In this document: positions 37,816 to 50,268 of the stretch, piece by piece
Position numbering within the stretch: the first letter of the stretch is position 1
Layout: each line of letters begins with the position of its first letter
Assembly: GCF_032854445.1 (NCBI RefSeq)
Contig: NC_088302.1
Coordinates: 47,532,645-47,596,644, forward strand
DNA from: Liolophura sinensis
Taxonomy: Eukaryota; Mollusca; Polyplacophora; Chitonida; Chitonidae
Direction: 5' to 3'
Length of the DNA stretch: 64,000 nt
Notes under the pieces: model-generated
Seen by the model: the letters and a program-made list of their open reading frames with translations, nothing else
Databases searched by the model: none
Told to the model about the DNA's origin: nothing
Translations under genes and position numbers: made by a program

Positions 37816-38737
37816 ATTTGTTTATGCTCCTATGACGTGCAGATAGAATTCATCTTTCTTGTACATGCTTGGCGATGTATTTAATAATACGTCCTCTTGA
37901 TAGAGTTATGCAAACCACTGCACAAATTTTTCTGCATGCATGCAGCCTATTTTCTAAAAGTTGACGTCTAGTTGTAGTTTGAGATACACCATTAAGAATG
38001 GTATATTCTATTTAATACACTTTATTTGGATTTTGTTTATCAATCGTTCAGCTATTGCTTACCTTCGAGTCCAGCCCTACAAAAACTATAAATGCACAAT
38101 TGGAAATACAGACCAAAGACAGCACTAGTTCTTTCATCACTTGTTTTATATGCCTGTTTTATCTCTATCAATAAGTCAAGAGCTTGGCCGTCGAAATAAA
38201 AGATTAACATTGGGATAAAGCAATACATTCGCCTTTCACACGTAGTATGGCGGTCAACGGGCAATTAAATGAATGATAAAATTCACTCGAAAAGCAAAGA
38301 TCTCAAGAAGCACTGCAGAAAACGCCTTTATTTTTATAGAAGTATAATTCAAATAATACAATTATTAGTGTAAAGATTTGACCATGAAAGGATTGGTGAC
38401 CAATAAGCTATCTAAGCGTACTTTTCTGGAATCTCCAGAAGGTTAAAGGGGAAGAAAACAAAAAAAATTGACACTATAGGCTGAAAAGAGCACATTTTTT
38501 CCTATCTGGTCGCGCCTGCTGCATAATTTTTGCGATTTTTCCTCGTCATGCACGTAAAGCCTGAAAATGGCCAAGCGTAAAAAATTGCGGAGTCTATCGC
38601 GTCCTCCATCTTTGTGTAATTTATGCTGGGGGTGTATTGTCTCTCAGCCAATGAGAGTTGTTAAAACTGCCGGATTATTCGTGTAAACTCGGAACCTATG
38701 TCAAACATTCCGGTTTCCCGATCGTCAAGCGGAAAAC

Positions 38738-39115
38738 CAGTGAGTGCTAGGGGTTTAACGTCGTATTCAACAATATTTCAGTCATATGACGACGAAGGAA
38801 TCCTTAGGGTGTATATGATGTGCCTCCTTGTTGCTGGACGGATTTCCACCGCTCTTTTATCTAGTGCTGTTTTACTGAGACGACTTACCGAAGGCAAGTA
38901 AGCCGACTCCACCCCACCCCACCCTCCACCCCCCTGCCCGAGCCATTACACTGATACGGTTCAACCAGTTGTTGCACCATCCCCTTCATGCTGAACGCCA
39001 AGCGAGGAAGTTACAACTTCCTCTTTTAAAGTCTTAGGTGTGGCTCTTCCCAGGATTAATCCTGGATCTACCGCTCCCGCAGCGGACGCTCTACCAACTG
39101 TGCTATCCGTGCCGG
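38738..39115 (-). mobile_element. SINE family A, subfamily 2, nearly full length
   Basis: Read on the minus strand it begins with a tRNA-like head (GGATAGCACAGTTGGTAGAG as A box; GGTAGATCCAGGATTAATCC as degenerate B box). It continues with a G/C-rich body and ends CCTTCGTCGTCATATGACTG, TTGTTGAATACGACGTTAAA, CCCC and a CACTCACTG tail. About 380 bp. Confidence 0.8.
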
Positions 39116-40890
39116 TAGCGGAAAACGAACTGTACCATTCGCTTCCTTACGGGAAGAAGAGTTCTACCGGAAATGTACGAACTGCACTTCGGCGGTTTCC
39201 GACGGCAATTCTCCTCCTAACACAGAAGACTTCAGGACTAGTTCTTAGGCAAAATGGAGTCGCCCACAGCAGATTTTGGTGCTGACTTTATTTATAATTT
39301 ATCAACTTGAGGTACATATTAGAATTTTTTATGGCATGCACCTGCGAGGAAATGCATACTCTTTTCAATGGTGTTTGACTGATATTTAAATTTTCTTCTC
39401 CTTTAACACAAAAGTCGGCAAGTACTTGAATGGACAACGTCGTCATCAGTGGCCTTATAGAAGACTAAAGCAGAGAATTTGTAAGCGACTAGCATCAGAC
39501 GAAGTCTCAGGTCACTACTGAAGCTGCCAGCCAGAAAGATCGCCATGTCCAAAGTCAATCTTGGAATGACCGGTTTCATTAGTGACCTCTGTGGTCGTCG
39601 GGTATATAGCAAACAAAGGAAGCGGTTGGAATCAGGAACGAGGAAGGGATATATCGATGGAATTTTGTCAACCGACAGATCTGACTGAAACTTCAAACCT
39701 CATTAAGCTAATTCATCATAAAAGGCGGTGCCAACTTAATGTGTGTATAGGTATGGTAGATATCGGTAATCTTTATTTGAACCTAGCGGATATATTAGCA
39801 ACCAAGGGAATGTACGGGAATTTCAACCGAAAACAAAACCAGAGTAAATTGTAAGTACCTTTACAATGGATAAATGTAGCCCGAAGAGAACAGAACTTTC
39901 AACATTCCTAAGTTAAAATTTTAAGTTTGAGTGGAGTAAAAATTCCAAGGCTGTGTTCATTATAAGAAGGATTCGATAACACCGCCTGTATTGTTAATAC
40001 TCAAATGTGGAATCTCCATGTTCAGCTAGCTGTCTGTTACATATTTGACCATAAAGATTAATTTAAATATATATATTTTTTTCGGATAACCAATTTCGTT
40101 TAAGTGAAGCAGGAGAACCGGCAAAAAAAGTTTCATCTCATTTCCATGAGACAGGCAAGATTAACAAATTTATCCAGGACGGCTGAAGCAGCAAATGCGG
40201 CATAAGGTAAAGAGATGAGGCCTTTTGTAGATGTGGTAAGTTGGTTAGCGTGTTCGTTCGATACCAGCGGCCGGTAGAAGGAGAAAACTGAAATAGCATT
40301 ATCGTAAAGAACTCAGCTTTTCGATCTTAGAGAGAGATAATTCCTGGTCTGATGGAGACTGATCAGCTTCGGCTTAGCCTCCTTGGCAAACAATTCCCTG
40401 TAATCTGTATGACCGGAAACACTTGCGGTACCCCCTTCAGTCGACAACAACAAATATTTACCCGAATTTAACAAACCAGCCTTGGCAGCCATTCCCTGTA
40501 TTTCGGTGGCAGAGGACGGCGTGCTAAGGCTTCTGTTCACAACACAGCTGCGCTCTACCCTTGCATGTTGATGTCTAAACAGTTGATATTTGGTAACAAA
40601 CCATTTCTGTCAATGTATGATGAACTGAATGGCAATAAGGTAAATGTCCATTGAATAATGGGCCAATGTATATCCACCATGATTTAGACCTGCATTGTAT
40701 AGACAAAGCATGACTATGTCTCTGACGAATGTCAACAAAACGATCAACAAAAAACAAAATGTCGTCAGCCAGTGTCCAGACGTGATGACAGCACAGCATT
40801 TTGAGTAATTCCAAAGCAATGACGTCTAATAAATTCCAGTTAACATCACAACCATTTTTTTTTTACCTAATTGTAGTTAAGCATGGTGCC

Positions 40891-41060
40891 AGGGGGCGTG
40901 TAAATTGCTACTATTTAGGAATTTACATGAACAGTACGATAAAACCCTAACTGAGGTAAAATGACAAGAGTCCATATTTCACCGGTTACATGAGACCATT
41001 TGTCAGCTATCACACTGTCGTCGCTGGTCTAGTTTTAGTCTCTATGCTGTACGTTTTTCA
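40891..41060 (+). repeat. Dispersed repeat family C, copy 2
   Basis: Best preserved copy. It begins AGGGGGCGTGTAAATTGCTA and runs through CTAACTGAGGTAAAATGACA, CACCGGTTACATGAGACCAT and GCTATCACACTGTCGTCGCT to CTATGCTGTACG. It is about 170 bp and lies 0.6 kb upstream of the small gene's start codon. Confidence 0.7.
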
Positions 41061-41684
41061 TTATATCATTATCTAAGGCAATGTGACTCGTGAAATTTAC
41101 TCTGCGTTGCTCATGAAATGGGTAGTATGCAATATAAAGTGATTAACACAACCACATTTTATTGTAAACCATTGCATACCGTAGACAGTAGTTTAACGTA
41201 ATTCAATATACAGGAATTCAAGGATTCCTACCTGCTAACATCTATAACTCTGCTGTCAAATGCTATATTTAAAGTACCTGTGGAGAAAGTGGCCTTCTTT
41301 TGCGAAGTTTCTGTTTGGTTAAGTGGGTATATAACAGTAGTTTACGTCTAGACGTCTTTACGTCTAATATAACTTTATGACTAACTCCTGAACATTTACA
41401 AGATAGGACATGCTTACGCGGCTTTTGAAGTTGCCTTTCTAAATATCAGCAACCAGTTCATCAAATCTTGATATCGATACTTCAATCAATTAATATAATA
41501 AATAAACACTTCAGATGGCTATTAAATTAGTTGCCAGCACCAGTTGCTGGTGATCTATCGCCGGTGGTGGACCGCAGTACATTACAGGCACATATAGTTA
41601 ACTGACAGATCGCCGCCATTATCGCGCATCAGCTATTCACGTTTAATGAAATTGCATTAACCCTTTGCTCTTAAATACAAGATA

Positions 41685-43573
41685 ATGGCAGAATCCAGCT
41701 CGTATCTGGACATTTTAGTGCCGGTCATTGACAAGGATATAGGTTTGGGAGACTATTTACAGCAGGAAATGATCCGGTGGGTAGAATGAAAAAGGGTAGC
41801 TACGTGTATAAGTCTGAAGTAATCAGCAGTATACACTTTGTATAAAAACTGCTCAGAATTACAATGCATATCCGCCTCCAACTAAAAGATGAAATATTCA
41901 CTAAATATTCAATTGATATGATTGCAATATGAGACAAACACAAGGGTTGGGTTTGAGGAAATGAATAATTGTCTCTTATAGACGTTGATGGTAATCATCA
42001 TGAGTTTAAACAGTTACGCATGCGCGTTTAGCAATCTGACATGGCACGAACCCCACATTTGTTCAGTAATACATAAATACAGTTATACCAGTTGGAGCCA
42101 AAACTTCTCTCGTAGACAACTTATCCAGTTATATCTGTCATCGCCAAAACCTGTACCTCTGGCCATGGTTACCAAATCAAGCTATATTTGTCGTTTCAAA
42201 AACCTACATTTGGCCATTCACATCATTCTCGGCCACGATCTTTCCGTTGACCCTAAATTCTATTTTGTCAGTTGATACCAAACCTCACATGCACAAGCTC
42301 AATGACGCCAATCGTTCACACTGTGCTGAAACGAATCGTGAAACATTTTTGTTGACACCATACCTCGTGGTTGTTCATCGACACCAACCCACCATACTGT
42401 ATTGTTGTACTTAATCGCGACACATTTTTCTTGTCAGCATACCTGAATGTTGGTCAATGACACCAACCAACAATACTGTCTTAATAGGAATCGCGAAACA
42501 TGTCCTCAACGCAACCCTTACTATTGCACATTAACATTCACCAATCATTGTGTGTTCACCCGTTGATATGAAATCTCAGTTTTGGTTTCTGCCGCCCAAT
42601 TTTATCAAAACAGGAAGCATCGTTTTTGTCTGATGATACCATATGCCAAATTTTTATCCGCGAACATCAAGCTTTACTACTTTTTTGTTTCACATCAAAT
42701 CTGTCACAGATTTCAACTGTATCTAAAGCCCTCAGACTAAGCATCTTATGGTTTCAACATGACCAATCCACCCGGTGTAACTCCTGAAATCCTGTCTGTG
42801 GGAGGCTGATAATCCGTTGTGTAAACACCTGAACCTAATATTACAGTGACTAGACACAGTGGGCTAAAGGTCTGGTACAATGCAAAGATTCAAATCATCC
42901 TTGTCTACACCAGAGCAAATGAGTAAGCAAATGGGAGGGCTGTACGTATACACCAAGCTGCTTCACAAGCGCCAGTATCCTGTGAAGACTGCAGATGCGG
43001 TAAAATTTTTAAAAGTTCTCTTTTCGAATGTCCTGATGGTTTTTAATATCCTTCTGAAAACGTAACCCCTTTGTTAAAGTCAATAGTATATAGCCAAAAG
43101 TATCCGTATTACGTAAAGTCAAATATTAATTGCACATATCAGCTGTCATTTAAGCCACTTATTACAGGTTAATTTGTTCTAAAAATTGTAGATTATGATG
43201 TTTCGCGCACAACAGCAAGGAAAATATAAATTGTTTGTCCAGATGCTATTAGATGACTTGCTGTCAGTGGAAGCACATTGTACGGTCACTAATATGTTTT
43301 ATTCGAAAAATTTCTATTGCTTTGTTCGTCCTCTTTAAACCTCTGAAAACAAAACTTTTAAAATTCCAAAAGAAAAGAAAATATGCAGCAAATTACATGT
43401 CAAAATCACGAACACAAAAAACGACGTTTGCCATAGAAGTTTTATCTCGAATTAATTGAAGCTAACTCTCTAAGTGTTTTTTTATGTTGCAGGAATATGC
43501 AGGTTCTGAAGCCATGATGTTCAAGATCTTGGTGTCGAGTGACTTGAAGAGCTTGATATTGGAGATCAGATAA
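41685..43573 (+). CDS. Probable small three-exon gene, 100 aa, family not recognised
   Basis: Three short exons join in frame: 41685-41776, 42870-42999 and 43493-43573. The product starts MAESSSYLDILVPVIDKD and ends DLKSLILEIR before TAA. Donors are CCG|GTGGGT and GCG|GTAAAA. Acceptors are a weak gggctaaag and a strong ttttatgttgcag. The Arg31 codon is completed across the first junction. An AATAAA follows at 43791-43796. The protein has no signal peptide or membrane segment. It has a hydrophobic N-terminal patch, a basic centre (TKLLHKRQYPVKTAD) and a C-terminal amphipathic segment (EAMMFKILV), so it is probably soluble and mostly helical. I recognise no domain. Agreement of frame, splice sites and polyadenylation signal is the case for it. 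The first acceptor is the weak point, and an alternative start is ATG 42880, giving 66 aa. Confidence 0.55.
41777..42869 (+). other. Intron 1 of the small gene
   Basis: A 1.1-kb intron if the gene model holds. It contains an imperfect repeat of about 80 bp (42298-42540). The open frame 41985-42275 shows no domain. Confidence 0.4.
42298..42540. repeat. Imperfect ~80-bp tandem repeat, about three units
   Basis: CAATGACGCCAATCGTTCAC, CATCGACACCAACCCACCAT and CAATGACACCAACCAACAAT start successive units, each followed by AATCGCGAAACAT-like sequence and ACCATACCTC or GCATACCTGA. Strongly diverged. Confidence 0.5.
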
Positions 43574-43790
43574 CCTTGTCAAGTCAGCATCGATTACTGA
43601 CCTGTCTCTCGCCTCCCAGTATTACCGTGTCATACAGAAGACAACATACCGCATCTAAGCGAGAACCAAACCTAAAGCGAGCCAGACGACTTCATTTATA
43701 CAAAACCAAAACGGTCTCCTCTTTCGCAGACTTTACGACAAAAGGGATAGTTTCGATTTCGACGTCGTAAATTAACCTCACTTCAACAGC

Positions 43791-43796
43791 AATAAA
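43791..43796 (+). other. Candidate polyadenylation signal of the small gene
   Basis: AATAAA 218 bp downstream of the TAA of the 100-aa reading frame, in a plausible 3' UTR. Confidence 0.45.
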
Positions 43797-43940
43797 CCGA
43801 AGGGTCCTGCATATGGCGTGTACGTATGTCGCATTGTATAGCATTTGTTAGATCGTCTGTGTTATGTGAAGATTTCATTCAATGTAACAAGTTATCATGG
43901 AAATAGTAGTCTGTCAAGGTTATTCCATCAAACTCCTTAT

Positions 43941-43993
43941 ATGACGAGAGGACGTATTTCACCGGTTAAATGTAACCCTTTCCCGGCTATTTG
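43941..43993 (+). repeat. Dispersed repeat family C, fragment
   Basis: Matches only the central block (GACGAGAGGACGTATTTCAC then CGGTTAAATGTAACC). It lies just past the small gene's candidate polyadenylation signal. Confidence 0.5.
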
Positions 43994-44527
43994 AAGAGAA
44001 ATGTAAGGGCCTACCCACAGCCCCTAAATCCAACAACAGTCAAGCTATCCGTTTTCGTTGTCTTAGATTTCGTTCAAAATTTGATCGTAACCCATTTCAT
44101 AAGATACGCTTCCTGAAAAAAGAGAATGCTAATCTGTTGATGAATTTCTTAAAAGCGGTCATTTATGTGCAATAATAATAATTATTTTGAAATGAGGATG
44201 GGGCATGATAACTTGGATAATGATAAAAAATAAGCAATTTGTAATGTTTTGATTGTTGAGATTTATATCTTCTAATCGTCTTATTCATCTAATTCACGTC
44301 GCTTTCGTTACATTCATTTATGATCATTAACTTTTCTCTTGTTAGTTATTTAATGAGATAAATATAATCATCCAGTCTTCAAATGCACATAAAGTTGGAT
44401 GACCCTGACAAGAGGGCTTACAACGATCAAAAAACATTTATCGCAATTACATTTGAAGAAAAAAATAAAAAAAAAATATAGTGTTTCCTTAAGTATAGCC
44501 TGATTCACATTTATGTTTTGCCGACTG

Positions 44528-44555
44528 GTTGACAGGCTGACAGGCTGACAGGCTG
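44528..44555. repeat. Short GACAGGCT microsatellite
   Basis: Three tandem copies of the 8-mer GACAGGCT followed by GAATTG. Confidence 0.8.
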
Positions 44556-45398
44556 AATTGTAACTTCAGAAGGTGTTCCGTATTGTTACTCACTTTGCTT
44601 ATAAATTGTAAGAAACCGAAAAAGGTGAAAAACTATTTTGGGGGAAAAGTGTATGTCAGACTTGATGATTCCTTTACTATCATGTTGATGTATATCGGTT
44701 GAGCAAAAATTTAGAGAACTTTCAGAGTGAGGAGAGAAGTTATTAGGAGAGACAACAGCTTTAAGGAAGGAAGTCTCATGTATTCTAGAGAAGCTATGGT
44801 TTTATCATGGGAGTCTAGACAGTAAAGAATGCTCGCGGGTCTATAAATATTTGGCGCGAGCTGTTTATAAACACGGGTAAAGATTTGCCAACATACGATG
44901 TGGCAATGACCATCTGGGAGTTGCTAACAGCGGAACCATTGAACAAAAGTATGGAAAGTTTGGGTGTTCTGTGAGTGAGTAGGCAAACAATTCGATTCCA
45001 TATATGACTGAAGTAACGAATGCTAGACTGATACATAGTTTGCACAAGGTATGAGTGTCTTAATATGTAGAACATATGCTGACACTATTCACTGCAAAAC
45101 TGTGATTTGGATTTTCAAGAACGGTCTTGTAAAATAAATGAATTCAGAGCAGACATTCTTAGCAGCGATTCCCTTAAACCCATAATTTCTATCAATTTAA
45201 ACGGCAATATCCACAAAGAGAATATATCATCGTCATGAGGCTGCAACATCTGGCGCTAACAATCACAGCCCCAAGAAACTGAAAAGGCGAATTCAAATTC
45301 AAGTTGTTAGTGGAAGCCTGGGCTTTGATTTACACTCGTCTCCTAAGAACTGTCCATTTTACCGAAGACACTTCCATGTCATTTTAACACTGGGCTTT

Positions 45399-45683
45399 TC
45401 ACATGGCTTGTGGCATTTGTATCCTGAGCAGGGCCATAAATGTTCCCGTCCTGTCAACGTCAACGACTGCAGTCCCGTGTGCTTGCATAACGCTGGATTT
45501 GTGGAGAGCATCAACCCACGCGTTAAGCATCAGCACGGCTACCCAGTCTGTTGACATTTCATGTGGCGCCGAAAAGAGCTCCGGTCCAAAAGCCACTCGT
45601 ACATCTATTGCTAACAAGAGCCAGCGCGTGGCATCAAAGCGTCCGAAATGGCCGCGTTGTCCTGTTCTATTTGATCGCTTAAT
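45399..45683 (-). CDS. Candidate coding exon, unrecognised
   Basis: The minus strand has an open frame of about 94 codons after acceptor-like tttatcctccacag at 45684-45697, in GC-richer DNA. The translation looks protein-like (DWVAVLMLNAWVDALHKSS near the middle) and ends in TGA at 45401-45399. I saw no polyadenylation signal nearby and no partner exon. The opposite strand is open over the same span but is Ser/Thr-rich, as antisense frames often are. Confidence 0.2.
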   Translation of the reverse strand: MKRSNRTGQRGHFGRFDATRWLLLAIDVRVAFGPELFSAPHEMSTDWVAVLMLNAWVDALHKSSVMQAHGTAVVDVDRTGTFMALLRIQMPQAM

Positions 45684-48600
45684 CTGTGGAGGATAAATCT
45701 AATTTCCCGAAAGGAAGTGATAGACCCGATCTACCCATGAGGACTACATCTGGGATTCCCCTCTTCATCTAGCTAAATCGATCCATTCATATTACTTTTA
45801 CATCTAATATTTAATGTTATCACTGCTCTATTTAAAGAAATGAACATTTGGAAAATCGGATGAAAGCAGATAAGTGGAAAGATGTTAGCTTGTGCTTTGC
45901 ACGCCTCGGGTGAGGGGACATATCAACTACTGACTGTAGGAATATTCTGGTAAGGGTCAGCCTGAGTACAACGCACTGGTAAATGCAACCCGACGATAGA
46001 CTAGCAGGTATAAATCGTTCAGTAATTGAGATGGAAGAGAATGTTTTGCTGAATAACTTTATGCGCGTCGATCTGAATAAAGAGATATGTTTTTTATATC
46101 TGTCCAAATTTGATTAAATGTTCTTCTAATCCTGCTGTCCAATTCATTTGCATAAAAATGAGGTCGGATACCGTCGCCCTGCAAGACCGTTATAAACCTA
46201 AAATCACTCCACGTGCGGATGGCAAATGGGTTACATGCGTGCACTACAGGCCTGTGCCAAACTATGCACAACAAACTTTCTCGACTACCATTCCAGAAGA
46301 GTCTCTCCAACCTTTTTGCCAGAGACTGCAGCTCTTGAAGTAAATGACCCTGATCATCCCTACTACTGGTTACATAACGAAATTTGGTCACGACGATAGC
46401 TACATACCACACATCTCATAAAATAGTGGTCGTCACCAATTCAGTGGCGACTCCGAGTCTAATCTTTAAGAGTAGATGTTTACCCAATAACTGTGGTTTC
46501 TGGTGCTCCCGTCGGCTCGTCTCTCCACCAAACCTTCTGCCAAAGGGGTATTTGTCGAACGATTGACCCATCTTACGGTTCCGTGATCTGTGCCGCGCGC
46601 CCAAAGTATCCAGGTCAAGAGGGTTACTTTCAGACGATCGGTAGAGGTATACTTTACAGTGTAGATTTGATGCGACATAGTTCAGAGCGCTCTTAATTTC
46701 GCCTCATGCAACTGTGTCCATTGAGAGACTACTGCGAACCCCAAATTTTGTAGGTGTATGAGATTTACAAGCAACCTTTACAGGGCACAGCTTTTGGTGC
46801 ACCCGGTTATTGCGGTATTGCATACTTGCGTACACAAACAAAGACGCATGTACAGTTTTAAACTTGTATTTCCAACAGATTCACAAAGCATAACCATTTC
46901 TTCTCGCAAACCTGGCACAATGCGAGCTTCTAAATCTACCTTCACTGATCAGAGAGCTCCATCAATCAAGTCACGTGATTTAAGTGACGGGCAGTATAAA
47001 GACACATAAACGTGTAAAGAACAGACAAATTATGATCAAGCGTATAATAAACAAGATAGTCATTAACAACCTGTAATATAACAACCGATTAACTGTTGGC
47101 TCTTGAGCTGAAGTGTCTGTGTGTTGGTGGAGAACATTGTTTGGATACAGGTGTTATGATTTCGGTGAAAACCTCATGATATATGTAACAGTTTGAATGA
47201 ACAGTGCGTCCGATACCAAAAGCATCTCTCATGTTATACATTTACCACATTTCCGCCACATTTCTACCAGTCAACGAGGCCGACCACATCATTTTTCAGC
47301 AAATTTTCTTCTTAGCGTAATGTCTAAGGAACTAATTTAGGATGTTTTTAAAAAAGAAACATTTCATTTTCATCACAACAGAAAGCCAAAAATTCGCTGC
47401 GATTTAATGTTTAGCATTCTGTTTATATGATTATTTTCATATGAACTACTGAAAGGCTGAATTCAAAATGCATGACACGAACTTCGACCTCCACATTTTT
47501 GTAGGCCTATTTTGAAAAATCAATTAAATAGTTTAGAATATTGACAGATTAATTGCAGCATGATCAATCTACTGTAATCCATTATAAGAAAGGATCTTAT
47601 AATGTCTGCATGAAATATTGGAATCAACATCGACCTTAAGGCTTATATAGGGCAGTGGTCGTCAAACCAAAGCGTGTAGTCACTATTCACTAATGGTGAA
47701 ACATTATAAAAAATACACTTAAAATTATCAGATGTCTCTTCAATGATTCTATGATAATATACACACGTGTCCTGTATTAAACTCTACAGACCTTTCAAGT
47801 TCGTTCACCTGAATAATAAATTCCTTTTAGACTGTAGATGCAATGCTTTGATGAGATTCATACATCCAGTGCAAAGTAGGAAAAAGCGGACGCCACTGCA
47901 TGAATTATGTATACCACTACATAATGTGACCCCCGTACACCACCAGCTGGCGAAGTGTATATTTATAGGTGTTCTGTATCTACGTTCAGATGCAATTTTT
48001 TGCAATAGCAGTCTATAGTGGATCGTGGCCTGAATAATAAGAGAGGTAAACTTTAGTTACGGCTCCGGAGATCGGAATGTTCCGTCAGCTGGAGAAAATA
48101 GAAGTTCTAAGAGTGTTTACCTCCGCCGCCGGCGTCTCAGTTTATTTTGCCATTAAGACAAAGCTACCAGTCGGGATAATAGTAAGAGCGATGGCAATCC
48201 GAGCCTTGTAAACAAACCAACATGTGCGGGAAGCCAGAGTAGAGGGAAACATACCTCAACATATGGCGGGCAGGCGGTTTAAAGCAAACGGTACACACAC
48301 TGCTCCAAGGTTCCATGACTCTATTGTCAACGTTATGTATACTGTAGGACAGCTGGATCTTCTGGACTTACCAAGGCAAGAATAATTATTAAGGAATTGT
48401 TCAGTTCCAAAGCTAACAGTCAGATCTTTCTTATACATATTCTGCACTCACAACAGGATATACGTTAAGTTGTAAGTGACCAACGAAAGAAATTCTTAGT
48501 CAGCCATTAAAGAGATCATTTTGAAGTTTTTTGGCAAAATAAAAAAATTATCATACATTTTTTGAACAACCTAATTAATATCCTTTCACAAAATATCAGC

Positions 48601-49839
48601 CTCGCCTTTGCAGGTGTTGCCGTTATAAAGTCTTAAACTTCATAAAGCGGGTCGCATCATAACTTTTTCACGCTTTAAAGCTATTTTAACACCATAAACA
48701 GTACAGGTACGAGCCTGGTACTTGCTCAAAGATAATTATTAAGGCTATTCTTAGTAAATACGGAAAATCTGATTTTTGACAAAAATCTACAGTATAGCCT
48801 CTAACCAAACTAATGAAACAGCATCATCCTGGAATGTGTTCCATCCAAGCCTTCAGGCAAATCTAATTCCTCTTTAGATTAAACGAGATCATTTTCTTTG
48901 TAATCTATGACATGACTGACTTCATTAGACTGACTTCATATACGTTTACACAAAGCTGGAATACCAGATTATGCAGGACTCAACAATATGTTTTTCCTCG
49001 GCTAATTGTGTGCTTTACTCTGATCATATTAGACAATATGGATTTCTTATGTGGAACGAACGGTACCACTAAATTTCCCTATAATTCGTATTAACTATCA
49101 GGAATTCATTTTAACCCATGGTGGTATCGTGGGAGTTTAAAATGAGCTTCACTAAGTATAGCTAGACAGCTTAGACCTAAATCCATATATCATACATCAT
49201 AAGTATATAGCACACCCTACTATTCATTCTATAGATATTTATGTTACTCTATCATGGATATCAATTAACAATTCATACTGATTTTTGAAATTTAAGTGAC
49301 TGACTAAATCCGTAGAGGCGGGACTGCCTGTTGCACACTGGACATAATGATTTACAGATGCGCAGAGGTTCAGTCATGTCATGGATCTGTTTGCCGTCCG
49401 GTGCGCGCCATGCGAAATGCATTGATCAGGATATACAGCAGACATGGTAAGAGATATTTAGTACCTCAGTCTTACAGTAAAAAAATGCATTTTTTCTACG
49501 CCACAATAAAAACTCTTATTCTTATAAAAATTGTATGTATTATTACAGAATTGTTTCCTGGATGACGTAAAACCCGATGCATCCATTCATACATTCAGCT
49601 ATCTTGGTAAAACTGTGATGGTTCTTTATCTGCAACCTTTGCAGTTGTTCCTTTTTTGCCCTTTCACATGTGTTCTCCATAAAATAAACACACACAGACA
49701 TTTTGTTCAAGAACATCGAAGGGCACAGAGTCAGTCACTTCATATTCGTCTTTTAATTCAATAGATATTTAGGTGACATGACATTTACTTTAGCGGCTCT
49801 CGCTAGTCGAGACGCCTATGCAATTTTCCGTTGATATTT

Positions 49840-50268
49840 CGAAACAATGTTTCCGTGTTCGAATCCAGCTCACTAGCTAACGTGCAGCCTTACATCAGCC
49901 GATTTCTCAGGTATCTGGCATGGGAGGCAATAATATCTTTCTTTGTTCACCCTTAAACTTCACAGCTTTTTACTTTAAATTTTTACATTGGTTTTATAAA
50001 GCATATGTTGTGCCAGCGGACAAATTAGTTAAATTAAGATTAATAAATACATCACGCCATTTCTAAATGCGAATGTTGCTCACAGCAACAAGAAGTTTGT
50101 AATGTACCAGCCTAAGGTAAGTTGTTTACGTCTGGGCAATTCGGTTTCTTCCACCCCTAAACGTGATGTGACACTAAACGTGACAGCCCCCATATGTTAG
50201 TGCAAAATTCTTGAGCACGGGGTTAAACACAAATTTCTCAATCAATCGATCAATCAATCGATCGCCGT
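49840..50268 (+). mobile_element. Decayed SINE, family B-like
   Basis: B-box-like CGTGTTCGAATCCAGCTCAC near 49853, and about 0.35 kb later ATTCTTGAGCACGGGGTTAA with a CAATCAATCGATCAATCAAT tail. The middle is too diverged to align confidently; two fragments are possible. Confidence 0.4.

Larger units (their letters stand above)
31498..41684. other. Region between nAChR gene 1 and the small gene
   Basis: Presumed 3' UTR of gene 1 (possible AATAAA at 32549-32554), then intergenic DNA. It contains a SINE B (32345), the 29-bp minisatellite (35128), two SINE A copies (37505 and 38738), repeat C copy 2 (40891), and degenerate ATTGACTGA-type sequence near 36370-36550. The open frames 36859-37194 and 37033-37299 overlap on opposite strands and show no domain. 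Confidence 0.7.

Noticed and set aside
39040-39285. 81-aa plus-strand open frame
   Set aside because: It starts inside the antisense head of a SINE and is explained by the element.
46059-46696. Overlapping frames on both strands (46059-46412 minus; 46110-46343 and 46493-46696 plus)
   Set aside because: No domain, no consistent splice joins between the blocks, and mutual overlap on opposite strands.
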